Shown here one piece after another: positions 33,842-46,320 of a DNA stretch of 64,000 nt (the stretch's first letter is position 1; every line of letters starts with the position of its first letter). The position numbers and the translations under genes were made by a program. Source of the stretch: Eurosta solidaginis (taxonomy: Eukaryota > Arthropoda > Insecta > Diptera > Tephritidae); the NCBI RefSeq assembly GCF_040869045.1, contig NC_090319.1, positions 389,065,601 through 389,129,600 on the forward strand, in the 5' to 3' direction. The notes below the pieces were generated by a model. It worked only from the letters and a program-made list of their open reading frames with translations, was not told the DNA's origin and ran no database searches.

Positions 33842-36110
33842 ATATTTTCTACTCAGTCGATAATTGGTCCGATATGGTCAAAAGGGGTATCAACGGATGC
33901 GTATCACTGCTGCCAGTTAAAAGAATTTTAACTTTTTATAAAGTTATTTTAAAAAACAGGCGCCAGCTCAACAAGGATTTTGCATCACCGAATTCACCAA
34001 GTTATTAAAACAAAACACTAAAAGAAAAGTTATATAATAAATTTAAATGCTCACTCTGAATAATTTTTCAAAAAATTAATAAGGAACAATGAATTCAAAT
34101 ATAATGACACAAGTGGAACATGTCCTCGAGTTATTAAAAAAGCAACTTATCCAAAAAAGGTGCCGATTTTTTCAAAAGTCCTATGCAAAATCCTTAAAAT
34201 GTTTCCAGGGGCTTATATACTCCTTCGAAATGATTCGCACCTCATACTTAAGTTGAAGATATATAAGTTTGTATGAGAAGGGTTTGAAAAAATCAATCGG
34301 CCTTTTATTCGAACCTCTGTTGTTTATTTTCGAAACTATAAGATAGCGTCTGAAATGATAATTTTGATTTTCACACTTCATCATACAACACCTAAGTCTT
34401 CCGTTTTGACATTTCTTAAAGTTGGCGGGCCTATCCCCTACTACTCCTTTGGAGTGAATCACATTCCAAGTTTAAATATCACCTACACGTTACGGCTCCT
34501 GTGTCAAATGTGAATATGTAGGTACATATATATACCAGGTGAGGCTTTGCCCATCCCAAGAAGTGGTGAGGCAAAAGCTTTCCCAAGACAGTCAACAAAT
34601 GACCGGAAACTGAAACTAAGTGGTCATCCATAATGAACTCTTATATCATAGGGCCGGAAAACAACAATTTGGACTGAGCATATAACCTTAACATCTTTCA
34701 ACTTAATATCGGTTGACGTTCATTTTAAAATATCGTTTTGATTTAACGAAGACTATGGAAATCAATGTTTCGAACACAAACGTATGCAAACTGTGGCCTG
34801 CATTTTAAAAATTTGTATCCAGGATCCTTGTAAAATTGAAACCAAATAGATGTTCCGAGGATTATACGATTTTCACCCATGAGTTACGCAATGATATCCA
34901 CTTAGAGAGCTTATGATTTCAAGGGCGGCATCCTTGGCCGAATAGTTGCTCCCTAACATCTCAAAGTGTTTCTCTGTTGTAGCTTGGCAGTATAGCGTGG
35001 CAGAAAAACCTGGGAGCTACACCTTGAGCTTCTAGGAAAGTGACGTCGACGAAGGTAAGAGTTCGAAGTCGCAGTCCATTAGCTTCTGTGTTGGCATATG
35101 TGTGGTGGTGGTCAGGGTTGCTACTGTTCGCTCTTAAAAACAGCCGAAAAAAGTGGAGGCGACCATTGGCGCGATCAGCAATAGGTCAGCAATGATGCTA
35201 ATCGTTAAAACTGTGCCACGAGAACCATGACTATTAATAGAGCATTAATAGCTGCCGAAAGCCGACTTTTTGCGTGCACAGCAAGGATCCACAAATGATG
35301 TACAGAAGTCGTTGTTGTTGTTGTTGTTGTTGTAGCGATAAGGTTGCTCTCCGAAGGCTTTGGGGAGTGTTATCGATGTGATGGTCCTTTGCCGGATACA
35401 GATCCGGTACGCTCCGGTACCACAGCACAATTAAGGTGCTGGCCCGACCATCTCGGGAACGATTTATGTGGCCACATTAAACCTTCAGGCCATCCCCTCC
35501 CTCCCCAACCCCAAGTTCCATAAGGAGCTTAGAGTCGCCAGAGCCTCGTCTGTTAGTGAAACAGGATTCGCCGCGGATAGGTGAGGTTGACAATTGGGTT
35601 TGGAGAAGCTATATGTTGCGCTGGCAACCTGCAGGGTTGCGCTACACAGCCCCTTGAATCTGGTATTTTAGTCGCCTCTTACGACAGGCATACCTACCGC
35701 GGGTATATTCTGACCCCCCTAACCCGCTGGGGGTTACAGAAGGCGTGTTGACGACGAGTATTAGGAGTTAGCCCAGAACATCTCATTCGGTGAAACTACG
35801 CTTTGAACGAGACATACAGACAAAAGTGTGACCATTTTAAGTACCAGTCCCTAAGACCGAGGTTAGGTTCGAAGTCTCCCTGGGGTACCTGAAGGAAGGA
35901 CAGTCCCTCCGCAAGGAGCCACTCCTGAAACTTTTTGAATGATCCTCGAGATTTTAAGGCAAAACCTACGGATCTTTCCGAAATAGCTAAAACGTCGATT
36001 TGTCTAAATACATACAAACCAAACCCATCCTAAATATTATTTTATAACGGAAAAATTAAGTTTTTCAAAATAACGCCGCCGCCGCCGCCGATAGTGATCA
36101 GCGTAAACCT
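33842..36110 (+). repeat. ~2-kb element, copy 1 (inverted partner at 59290-61430)
   Basis: Most of this stretch is the reverse complement of 59290-61430. Shared landmarks: GTATCAACGGATGCGTATCA, CACCTACACGTTACGGCTCC, CCAGGTGAGGCTTTGCCC, CTTCTAGGAAAGTGACGTCG, ACAGACAAAAGTGTGACCAT, and a GCCGCCGCC end at 36075. It is interrupted by a 426-bp retroposon at 35309-35734 that copy 2 lacks. No coding capacity; the class is unknown, though copy 2 has GC-rich inverted ends like a DNA transposon. Confidence 0.8.
35309..35734 (-). mobile_element. retroposon (SINE-like or LINE-end) with (CAA)n tail
   Basis: Read on the minus strand it begins ACCCCCAGCGGGTTAGGGGG and ends in a CAA repeat (plus-strand GTTGTTGTT at 35311-35334). 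It is flanked by an 8-bp duplication TACAGAAG (35301-35308, 35735-35742). The empty site is visible in the inverted copy of the host repeat near 59715-59735, where the flanking words run together. A diverged second copy without tail is at 56141-56462. No ORF. It is probably moved by LINE machinery. Confidence 0.8.
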
Positions 36111-39042
36111 CTAATAGATAGGTAGACAACACTAATGAAAGCTGGTAGTACAGCTTAGTAAATACTCAGATTGAAAATTTTCAGATCAACGACTTCGTTA
36201 AGAATACATAAAACATAAACACAGAGCGCTTAAAAAAATGTCTAAAATTATGAGTACCTTATATTAATATTAACGTCAGCATCGCACTTTTCAATTTTAC
36301 ATACAAATTGTGGGTGCAAGTTGGTGTCGTCAGACACGTACGGGTTACTGTAGACATGGTTTTGTAGAGAATCTAACGTTCTACCATAAAATAGGTACAA
36401 TTATTGGAAAGCTATTTTGAAGATTACGATACGGTCCACTCAAAAGCTAACAAATAATTATGGAACGACCTTATAAGTACCATGCAAAAATACATAGAGA
36501 ATATGCGAGGAGAAAGTAACAGACCTTTATAAATAAAATCTTTTTACGATGGAACAAAAGACACATTAAAAATAAAATTTTATTAATTTCTTTTTTTTTT
36601 CTTTGTTTTGAGTCTTGTTAGCCTTCAATATTTTTCGCTTTGCGTCAATAATTCTGCATTTATGTTTGTATGTCTTTTTTGTTAGCATAACGTTGTTAAT
36701 ATTGTGTATATATGTACGTATGTATATCCATTTAAATATCAGCATATCATAAACATTTTGACTCGCCTTCTAACCTCTCCCTTTTGTTACTAATTTTTTG
36801 CGTTAGCTCTTTAGTAGTTTTCATTACATAATAGGTATGTTAAGGGGTAGGCAATTGTTACATTATTACTTTTGTAAATTTTCCATTACAATTATTGTTA
36901 TAATTCATCGTAATTGCATCAAGTTGCATATATGTAAGTATGTATGTATTACTGTATATGTATATATTTTTTTAAATTTAATTATTGTTTATTGTTTTTC
37001 GTTTTGCTTAGCCTTTTCATCTATATTTGTATGTATATATGTATTTACATACATAATTTATACTTTGTTATTTAAATTGCCTCTTCAATTTTTGGTTTTC
37101 CAACATGAGACTACTAAACCGCAACTCAAATCCTTCTAAATTTATCCAACGTCCATTATTTAAAAAATTATATTTTTTATAATTTATTTTGATCCAGAAA
37201 ACTTTTATAAATTGCTTGTAGTTATCGGGGCAGTGCCATTCACGAAAAATATAAAACAGACAAGCTTTTCTAGCGATACGGACGGTATATAAAAAAAGCA
37301 TATGTAGCACTAAGATTAAAACAAAAGATGTATTAAAAGTAAACTTAAAACTAGAATTAAAATACTGTGTTTAAAAAACAAAACAGATTGGTTCGAAGTA
37401 AAACCAGTCACATAAAATAAATAGAAACCGAAAACTTCCTTTCCCTTCAAAATATATCGGTGCAACGGAAATAAAAAAGTTTAGGGTATGCCTATAGAGA
37501 GTAAAAAATCTGATTTTATTTTAGAGTAATTTTTGGAATAGCGAACAGTTACTTAACCAAAACATGCAACATAAAAATGAGATGTGTGATAAAAAAAAAA
37601 GATTCAATATAATTTCAAAAATAAACAAAAACTTGTTTCGTGAGTATGTCAAACTTGAAATCCAATTGGAAATAAACCCTTGCCATATAGGCAATAATAA
37701 AAATATTTAAATATATTATAATAAAAATGATCATATAAAATCTCAATATGTAAAAACAATGAACATTGTAAAATATTTAGTAAATTATGAAAATATTCAG
37801 TTGTAATACTCTTAATGTCAAAACTGAAATAAAAAGAAAATAATAATTTTTGACAGGCTTTCACAATAGTCAGTTGCAATATTTTAAGTGTCAGCAATGA
37901 TTCAAGAAAAAGAAAGATTATGAGCACTGATTGTTGGCTTCACGGCACTGACTAACAGATGCTGCATTGAATGACAATGTCTTCTTGTAGGGTATTTTTT
38001 TTCAATTAAAAAGTAAAATGGGTTCCACACGGTACTTAACTGAGTCCCGAAATACGTTGTTCGTGAAGTTCACATCTCTCTGTCGTTATAATTAAAGTCA
38101 AGTTAATCTCACCTTTAACATATCTCAAAGAGTTGATCTAACAAACTTCATGAGAATACATATATTCGTGCCATACCATAAATTCTTAGTCATAACTATA
38201 CCATAGTAGTCAAGCAAATGGTTTCTGCTTTTCCCACATATCCTTATTTTATCGATAGCGCCTTCTTCAATATCGGGTACGGTATCGCCATTTCATGCCA
38301 CGAATCATTATCGACACAAAATCAGCTTACCTTAACAAATTATGACTTAATATTTTAAAATGTGGTTATGAAAACTATTGAAAGATCGAAAAAGATTCGT
38401 TTTGAACTTTACCACTTTTTTCATAAACGGTCGGATTTGCTGCTGTACATTTCGTTCGTGACTACCTTAGTTTTATTGAATGATTTTATAAATTTTTTAG
38501 TAGTGGCTGTAAAATAGAGTTAAAAAACAATAAGAATTAAAACATAACAGCTATAAAGCGGAGAAAATAAATATAATAAAAACAAATAAATAAAATTTAA
38601 AAATATATTTAAATGACTTTATTCGCAATTTTTGTCACCAACTATTTCTTAGAAGCTCTTTATAAAAGGCAGCAGAACTTTCACAAAATTATTAGAATTA
38701 TGTATGTAGGTATACAAAGTTATTTTTAACAGCTTTGACATCTAAAAAAATCTTAAAATGAACATATTTACATATAACTCTGTACGATTACTTAAATAGT
38801 AGATGGCAATTCACGTTTTGTGAAGAGATCAAATAAAAAAAATATCAAACAAAAATTTGTTCAAATGTATGAAAATTCCTCTCATTTTATAACTTCAAAG
38901 AACATCAATTCCCCCAGAAGTCTTTATCTGTAATTCGAATGAAATTCGGCAGATTCGAATCGCTTTTCTTTTTGTATGGAGTTACAGAATAAGGCCCCAG
39001 AACCATTTAAAGTCAACTTCGAAACAATGCCATCGCGTGGCC
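36111..39042. other. 2.9 kb AT-rich DNA without a recognisable gene
   Basis: Extremely A+T-rich from about 36560, with many runs of A and T and GTATGTATGTAT-like words. Frames on both strands are low-complexity. It might include untranslated sequence or intergenic DNA of the endophilin locus, but nothing shows this directly. Confidence 0.45.
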
Positions 39043-39452
39043 CTGCAAAAATAGCTTTTTGTCATATGTATGATATACTCCAGAAGTGAAATAAACTAAC
39101 TTATAACGAATGATTTTTTTTCCATTGTTCTATTCACTAACTTAGTTGTAATAGCGCTTACGAGATGATGATATTTAGTTTAAATGCAAGAGAAGTGACT
39201 TTAAAGATAATGGCTCATAGTCATAGTCAAAATAAAATAGGTTTTAAATTTAGTTGGAGCTTTTCGACATAACTTCTATAATCTATCTGTCAAAAACTTG
39301 CAATTATATATAAAACCGAGAAATACATTACTCTGAGCTGGGGTAGGTGAGCCTTCCGAGGACATCGCAAACTCATCATCACCTGGGCACTTTTATATTC
39401 CTTAAGGAGTATTAATTTTGAGATTGAACGGAGTACCCCTTTTTTTGCAGGG
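39043..39452. mobile_element. MITE family CCCTGCAAAAA, copy 2
   Basis: Ends CCCTGCAAAAATAG and TTTTTTTGCAGGG are inverted. Interior words TTACTCTGAGCTGG and GGACATCGCAA and several GAGTA/ACTCC words correspond to copy 1 at 24924-25268. More diverged than copy 1 and with a different spacer. No clear target duplication. Confidence 0.6.
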
Positions 39453-41750
39453 AAACAGCACGTTTACTTAAGTTGATTTCACAAGCTCTTCTAATCAGTT
39501 TGCATGTGAAAAGGGTTTGAAAGTTTGCCAAGAACCGCTTGTTGGTTTTATTATACACTAGTGTGAACAAAAATAGCAGTAAGGGCATTCTCTTTACCTA
39601 GAAACCATAGAAAACGTAGCAAGTTTTCAATTTTACTGCCAAGTTTCATACACGCAGCAAAATTTTCTACGGTTTCTTCGGTTTCATCATTTTCCATACT
39701 CAATCATTTTATAAATGTGACAAGAATGCTGGAAATGAAATTTTAAATAAAAAAAAAAATTCTGTGTCAGTTTTATAAGTTTTTGAAAGCATATATATAT
39801 AACTATCTGTTTTTTACGAAACCGTTGTCTAATTGTTATATAAAACGTGGAATACTTTCTACGTTTATTACATTTCCTGGACTGAGAAAATTGCCCAGGT
39901 ATAAATTATTAAAGATTACAATTGTTATTTTTTTTGGTTGCAAGCTATTTACACGGAATGAAGAGCGACCTTGACTTTTCGCTATTTAAAATAAAATAAA
40001 AATTTAATGAATTGTACAAAGTATCCAAAACAATTTAAAAATTTGTAAATCCTAGTGAAAATTCAAAAATTTATGATCAGCATTTTCGGAAATTCAAATT
40101 TCTGGAGGGTGTTTTAGACTTTCTTCCATACAAAGTGTGTAATTTTATATCTTATTTTAATTACAATTCAAGTTACGAACTTGTCACGCAAAGTTAAGTA
40201 GACTACAAAACTACATGCTAAAGAATTTTTAAAAATTTGTAGTATTTTGTCATTTTTATGAAGACATTTGATTTTGTAATGTATCGATTCCGTTCGTCCG
40301 ATTACCATTACTGTAATTTGTTATTTTGAAAAAGCTGAAATCACGATTAATGTAATCGTTGTCATAATTATAATCGTAATCCTTGCAACTAATTCTGGTT
40401 TTTGTTATAGAATTCCTTCATTCTGTAATTTTTGCCACTATTTTTGTGCACATCGGTGTATGTTATACGTTTAGTGCATCTAGTAATTTTACATGAGTCA
40501 AATAATAAGACTGACTTTATTTTGGCAACTTAAATGCATTTGTAAATTTTTTATTTTTTTTTGTCTATTTTATATATTATTTTTTATTTACTTTTTAATA
40601 GCTTAGTTACAATATTAATTAATTAACAAAAAAAATTTCTTTTAACACAGCAACATTTAAAAACCTCTCCGTTTTCTTCTCTCGACCTTTGCAAATTTAT
40701 TATTGTTTACAGGTTTTTTATATTTTTTAGTCAATGTTTTTTCTTATGACACTTTTTTGGTTTATAAATTAGTGGTTTTTCTTTTACATATTATATTATA
40801 TAGTTGAAATAATTTTTGTTTTTCTAGCTTTTAAATTCAGTTATTAATTTTATTTAATTTTTTTTATCAATAAATGTATGTATAAGGTATATTTAAGGTA
40901 TTTAGGAATTTAGGAGCTTTCACTCTCTTTTTTTATTTGTTTATTATTTACTATTATTTCATCCCTTCTCTTTTCTTCTCGTTTTGTTTCAATTCGCATC
41001 GAATACATATTTTTTTATATAAGTTTAATGCAAGAGTCATAATAAATATAGTACACTCATAATATTATTGTTTTAAGCTTAATAAATATATATACATATA
41101 TTATAAATATATATAAATATAAGTAACAAAACAACACACACAATGATAGGTAAGTGTTAAGATCAAAAAATTGGAACAGCGAATAGGTTTGCACTCTTTG
41201 TATGGATGCGCTTTAGCCGGTGATGCGATTTGATAATGGCAACAATAATAATTATGTTTGTGATGAATACTTAAATGTTGTATGTATGTAATAAAGAGTT
41301 GATAGTTAGGTAGGTAGGCAATAAGATATATAAATTACATAAATATACATAATTTTCATAGCACAATCAATGTTCTTGGCCAACGTACATAATAAATTAC
41401 AACCGTGTTAAAAACTTTTACAAGATCACAAAATCGAATGTAAATTTCGTTAATTGAAGCATTTATGAATTGATCATTGAAATTTAGTAAATCTTAATTT
41501 GTCCATCGAGTTTAATAATTACATATTATAAATACACATTTTTATACATTTTTTGCAGTTTTTTTTTGGGTTTTTTACTTAACTTTTCACGTTTTTTTGT
41601 TATACTGCAGCAGTAGCTTTAAATTTAATTAACCGTTAATTAATAATAATATTAAATAATTAATTATTGTTTGCCAACGAGTTCCTTAATGGAGTGATGA
41701 AATGTTTTGCTCTCATCAAATGTAGCTTAAGCGTGCTTACATTTCCCACT
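39453..41750 (-). other. AT-rich region; right part is probably the endophilin 3' untranslated region
   Basis: The stretch immediately downstream of the endophilin stop codon (41750 leftwards) is very T/A-rich without reading frames, as long fly 3' UTRs often are. I could not single out one convincing poly(A) site among many TTTATT words. The left part (39453-40500) has no recognisable content. Confidence 0.4.
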
Positions 41751-42875
41751 TCAATTGCCATTTGGCAGTGGTATAACCACTTGCACATATGATTGTGGGA
41801 AGTAGCCGGTGCGGCCATTTAAGGAGCCTTCAAACCAATTATCATCCACACGACTCAACAATGTTATGGTATCGTTTTCTTTGAAGCCCAACTCACCCGG
41901 ATTCTCTGGCTCGAAATCATACAGTGCCTGACAGCATGGTTGTTGCTGTTGACGTTGTGGTGTAGTGGCACCCGGCACCATCGATCTGGCTGGCGAACGC
42001 AAAGGCGAGGGTAACGGTGATGCACCGGATGCCCTATGTGCCGGTGTGCTCACACTATCCGTATCGTTGATGCCGGCGACATCGAGATTGAGATCCATTA
42101 ATGTTTTGGGTACAAATTCAGCTCTAGGTCTGGATTCGGCCTCTTCACGCTTCTCGTGAAGCGTCTCCTGCAAGCCACGCAGTATTTCTGCGCACTGCGA
42201 GTGGAATTCGAAGAGCGCCTCAGCGAAAGTTACCAATTGTGACACGTGTTCGGTGTCGTTTTCGAGCAAATTGAACATGCCCATTTGTGCTAAAGCTAGC
42301 GATTCGGCAAATTTCTCCTCGGCGCCGCGAATCTCCTCGTCTTTAGCTTGCCGGCGACGCTTGCAGTCGAAGTCGAGGCGTCGTCCTTGCAACTTCTTAC
42401 GATGATGCATTACTTCTTTCAGTTCTTTAGTTTGTAGGTGGTGTAATGGTTCTAATACATTTTGCTTAATATTGTCGTCTAATGAGTATTTTACATCAGC
42501 CATTTGTCTTAGCGCTTCACCAAATTCGACGAGCGCCTGCGCGAATACACTGTTCTCCTCACCCAACTTCTTGCCATACATGAGCATACAATCGGCCAGT
42601 AGACCTTCAGGTTGGGGATACGTATTGGACTTGGCTTGGCCGGACAATTTTGATATGCCCTTGACTGCTGCCATTTTTGCACGTGCCGTTGGATTTGGTT
42701 GTAAGAACTCCTTCGTCTTCAGCTGTAGCTCTTCGACCAGTTCAACGGTGACATCCGTTTTACGTTCCATTTCCATGAAATCCATATCTAATTTTGTGCC
42801 CTCAGCCCCACCCATTTTTTCCGTTACATACTGATTCGCCTTATTAATTTGTTTTTTCAATCCTGCGAACGCCAT
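41751..42875 (-). CDS. endophilin A (N-BAR and SH3 protein), complete in one exon
   Basis: Endophilin A curves and tubulates membrane at sites of synaptic-vesicle endocytosis and recruits dynamin and synaptojanin. The 374-residue protein begins with the amphipathic helix MAFAGLKKQINKANQYVTEK. The BAR coiled coils follow to about residue 250 (EFGEALRQMADVKYSLDD, HHRKKLQGRRLDFDCKRRR). A Ser/Pro/Gln linker with QRQQQQ leads to a C-terminal SH3 domain (CQALYDFEPENPGELGF, DDNWFEGSLNGRTGYFPQSY). I chose the ATG at 42875 because it gives the conserved N-terminus; an in-frame ATG at 42935 would add 20 unconserved residues. Family length fits (about 370). No intron interrupts it. Confidence 0.96.
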   Translation of the reverse strand: MAFAGLKKQINKANQYVTEKMGGAEGTKLDMDFMEMERKTDVTVELVEELQLKTKEFLQPNPTARAKMAAVKGISKLSGQAKSNTYPQPEGLLADCMLMYGKKLGEENSVFAQALVEFGEALRQMADVKYSLDDNIKQNVLEPLHHLQTKELKEVMHHRKKLQGRRLDFDCKRRRQAKDEEIRGAEEKFAESLALAQMGMFNLLENDTEHVSQLVTFAEALFEFHSQCAEILRGLQETLHEKREEAESRPRAEFVPKTLMDLNLDVAGINDTDSVSTPAHRASGASPLPSPLRSPARSMVPGATTPQRQQQQPCCQALYDFEPENPGELGFKENDTITLLSRVDDNWFEGSLNGRTGYFPQSYVQVVIPLPNGN

Positions 42876-43738
42876 CCTTTTTAATTTTGCTTTTTTCACT
42901 TGGGGCTGCTTGCCTATGCACAAAACGAATTTCACTTAAGCGCTTAATTACGCGTATATCTGGTTTCTAAAAACCGTTCAACCTTTGCGTTTTTTGCTTT
43001 GCACGAGGTAAGTGGATTCTGGTTTGATTTTCCGCTTTCTTTACGTTGGAATTATCTTTTTTAACGTTTTTAATGCGCCGATGGACTTTCTTGCGCTGCA
43101 AATCGATATTTCACATCCAAGGAATTTGTGTACTTCGTATTTGAGCTTTTGGTTGGGTGTTAGAGATAGGAGAAGAAATGACTGGAAACGAAAATCTGTT
43201 TTTAACCAACCACAGCCCACTGCTAGTCATTGTAAATTTTACCAAGTAGCGCAACTAACAGCTGATCGATGAAAATTCGCACATTCACACGCACAGTTCT
43301 CGACTCAGTTTCAAAAAAAAAATTTAGATTATTTAATTAAAATTTTAAAGTTGGATAATCCGTACAAATTTTTGTATACAGAATATATATGTATGGCGTT
43401 TTTGTTGTTATTAAATCAATAGTTTTATTTATTATTAAAGCTTTTATAATTTTTTTTTAACTTTGAAAAAATTCCGAACACCATTCCTTCATTATATGAC
43501 ATTCGACTACCTAGTCCACTGCCTTCCGCAACATAACCTCTACTTAAGCTACCAAACTATACAGTAAACAATGCTGCTAGTATTTGCAAATGTGGGGTAT
43601 TCCGTACATTTGACAGCTGGTATTTTAGGGCTGTTTATGACATTCGTAAAAGCTCCCAATGTTGGTAAGGCAGATCGCTGGCAACGCAGTTCTTTAGCGC
43701 AGGGGTGCATTCAAAAAATTTTTCATGGTCATCGAGCT
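42876..43738 (-). promoter_or_regulatory. endophilin A upstream region (leader and probable promoter)
   Basis: No other gene is seen. The first ~100 bp are leader; a CAG dinucleotide context at 42905-42910 could be a splice acceptor of an upstream non-coding exon, so the promoter may be farther right. AAATCGATAT (43101-43110) resembles the fly DRE element WATCGATW, and GATCGATG occurs at 43263. No TATA box stands out. Confidence 0.35.
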
Positions 43739-44122
43739 CTGGGGGTCAATTCCGTAACTGTGAAAAACTGAAAAATGTACACTCATTGAAAACTCATTTG
43801 CACACACAATTTACACTTTAAATTTTCATGCGATTCTGGAAATTATTGTGTACATTGTTTTGCTGAATGAGCGCTGAATGTAAAAGTCTTATGTCAGTGA
43901 GAAAATATTCATCAAACGCCAGGAAAACAAAAAAGTCATTCTGCAACAGTGCGTATGAGTTTTGAATGTCAGAATAGTGTACATTGGCTACCAAAAAAAC
44001 TCACGAAGTTTTTATGAGTGAGTTTTTTTGTTCACAGTTTTGCTTTACAGAATCAGAATTTCAAAGTTTACACAATCTCTTGTGTACATTTTAAAACTCA
44101 CAGTTAGCGAATAGGGCCCCTG
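43739..44122. mobile_element. MITE with CAGGGGCCCTATTC-like ends
   Basis: Left CTGGGGGTCAATTCCGTAAC and right (read inward) CAGGGGCCCTATTCGCTAAC are inverted repeats that continue with TGTGA and TGTACAC. The interior carries several TGTACA words, some in reverse. It looks related in end structure to the MITE at 15351-15593. No clear target duplication. Confidence 0.6.
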
Positions 44123-44662
44123 GAACACAATGAAATCTCATTGGAATGATCCGAATCAGTGTAATGAGAGTTGGCAGCACTCAACTAATGTGTACACACG
44201 ATAGGATGCCTTTTATTTTCAACCTTTTTTTTCCCAAATCGCTCCATAACACTTTATATTCAAAATTAAAAGAAATTATCAAACTAATAGCTAGTATTAG
44301 CCGTGTTTTGTTTTTACAAGCGTATACGTTGACGTTTGCGCGTAAAGAAACGCTTATCCTCGCTTCGATGATGCTTAGGAGACCCATCTAGCGACAGTGG
44401 TTAAATAATTAGCTACAGAACAGGGTATACCTAAAAGCGGAGACACAAACCTCTGGTGGCCACAATGTATAATATATAGCTGAATCAGTTGCGATGAATA
44501 GTGGACACGCATAGAATACATAGAATTAGTGTATAGCGTGAAACATAGAAACATATTTCGTTTACATCTGAGTATAATGCGTATTGAAATTTAGTAGTAC
44601 AAATTTTATGCGCAGCAATTTCAGAGGTGTATTTAAAGTTTGACGCTTAGCAGTCCATATAT
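44123..44662. other. no gene seen
   Basis: 44570-44660 is a fragment of a dispersed repeat also present at 28855-28960. The remainder is unremarkable. Confidence 0.45.
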
Positions 44663-45025
44663 GCCGTCTTTCAGTGAGTTTTACAGCTCCGGCTCACGCT
44701 CAATTTTCACCGGAATGCTCTGGATCATTGACAGACTTGAGAAGCAGATGTCGAGAAATTTTCGCACACGTGAAGTGTGATAGGCAGATGCCGCCACTGT
44801 TTTTCATTTAACTCATACGGCGAAAGGCTAAGCAGCGGCATCTATTTTTGAAAAAGTAGGTTTATAAAAGGCAGCGTTGCCAAACCAAAGACAAGTAATT
44901 AACAAATTATCTGGCTCAAAAATTGAACCAGACTTCCATCTGGATTTATCTGGCTCAAATCGTTGTTGTTGCATTTACATGCAATATTATTTATCTGCAT
45001 CAGGATTTTGCCACCGGATGATGGC
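44663..45025 (+). mobile_element. MITE family GCCATCATCC, copy B
   Basis: Direct relative of copy C and inverse of copy A. Contains TTTTACAGCTCCGGCTCACG, CATTTAACTCATACGGCGAA, AATTGAACCAGACTTCCATC and ends CCACCGGATGATGGC. The left terminus is more diverged (GCCGTCTTTCAGTGAG). Confidence 0.75.
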
Positions 45026-46320
45026 AATAAAGTTTATGCGTAAACGTCTATAGATTTAAAAAAAAAAAAAAACACAGCTATTATTAGTTCTTTAAACCAT
45101 GCCACAAATGCGATATATTTTCCATTTACAATTGTATGGAATTTCGCACTTAAAAAAAACAGAAAACTTAACATAACGGTCGGCAGGTAAAACACGTCCA
45201 AAAATGTCGGAAGAGATACCAAATTAAGTGTTGTGAACAAAATAACGATTGTTCTCAGGCTGATATTAAACATTCAACCTTCGTCAGGAGCTTTGTGCAA
45301 AAAGCAATTTCATATTATGTTGTGGTTCTTGTATTTTTCAAATAAAAAAATATAGTTTTTCTATCATGATTTAAAATAAATATAATTAATATTATAAGAC
45401 CTTAATAGTTTGTTTTCAGACTTAAAGCTAAAATTTAGGGGTTGTTGATTTTTTTTTCGAGATTTGATTGCATGGAGGAGGACTTTCTTATCTTTGAAAG
45501 CCCCAGTTCCAGGTTATTGTCCAATGCATAAAATAATTAATTTCTGGATTAACTTTCCAAAGTGTGTATGTAATTTTGGCTCCACTAGTACAATACCAAA
45601 TGGCCAGAACCATGTGTAGCAGCTTGCTATTTGTATTTAACTCTCCGTGCTTTGTAAAATGGTATTTAAAATGACACCACGCCAGGTTATTTTCAATTTA
45701 TTTTCAATTTGGTTCTGTTTTTTCATGGCACCACGCCAGGTTATATTCAATTTGTCTTTAGTTGTTTATTATTCATTAAATTATGGTAATTATTTTTCAG
45801 TTTTATTATTTTTTAAAAGGATTTCCTGTCTATTTAATGTTATATTTTATAGAAATTATATTCACTCTAGTCATATGTACATGACTGTACATTAAAATAT
45901 AAGGATATTTTCTATCCCGTTATTTGTCTTCGGTACAGTTATATGAATTTTTTGAATTTATATATACGGTATTCTCTATCCCGTTACATGTTCCGTTTAT
46001 TGCACTTTGATGATGGTGTCATAAAAGTTATTTATATGTGTAAAACGAAAGTTTTACTTTTATGCTTTTAATTTTTAATTAGATTTGTTTTTATGTTGCA
46101 TGTATTTATTAACATCTTAATGTTAAATATGATTTTGCCCGATAGCACTTTTATGTATATTTTAGCACAAAGTGCATATTTTATTTTAATGTTTTTTAGG
46201 ATTTTTGCCCGGTAGCAAATGAATCTTATTTTTTGCACAATTTGCATATTTTTACGATGAACAGATTAAGCGCACAATTCGTAAGTATTTTTAAATATGT
46301 TTAATTAAATTTTTGTCATT
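45026..46320. other. no gene; short direct repeats
   Basis: Two short duplications are visible: CACCACGCCAGGTTAT (45674 and 45730) and TTTTGCCCG(A/G)TAGCA with a following GCACAA-TGCATATTTT (about 46133 and 46204). Otherwise AT-rich without coding signature. Confidence 0.5.

Noticed and set aside
34181..36017. Minus-strand frames at 34181-34462 and 35796-36017 and their like.
   Set aside because: They lie inside a 2-kb non-coding repeat whose inverted copy does not keep them open.
42876..42935. A 20-residue N-terminal extension of endophilin A from the upstream in-frame ATG.
   Set aside because: The conserved family N-terminus starts at the downstream ATG (42875), and the extra residues (basic, Cys-containing) do not resemble any endophilin.
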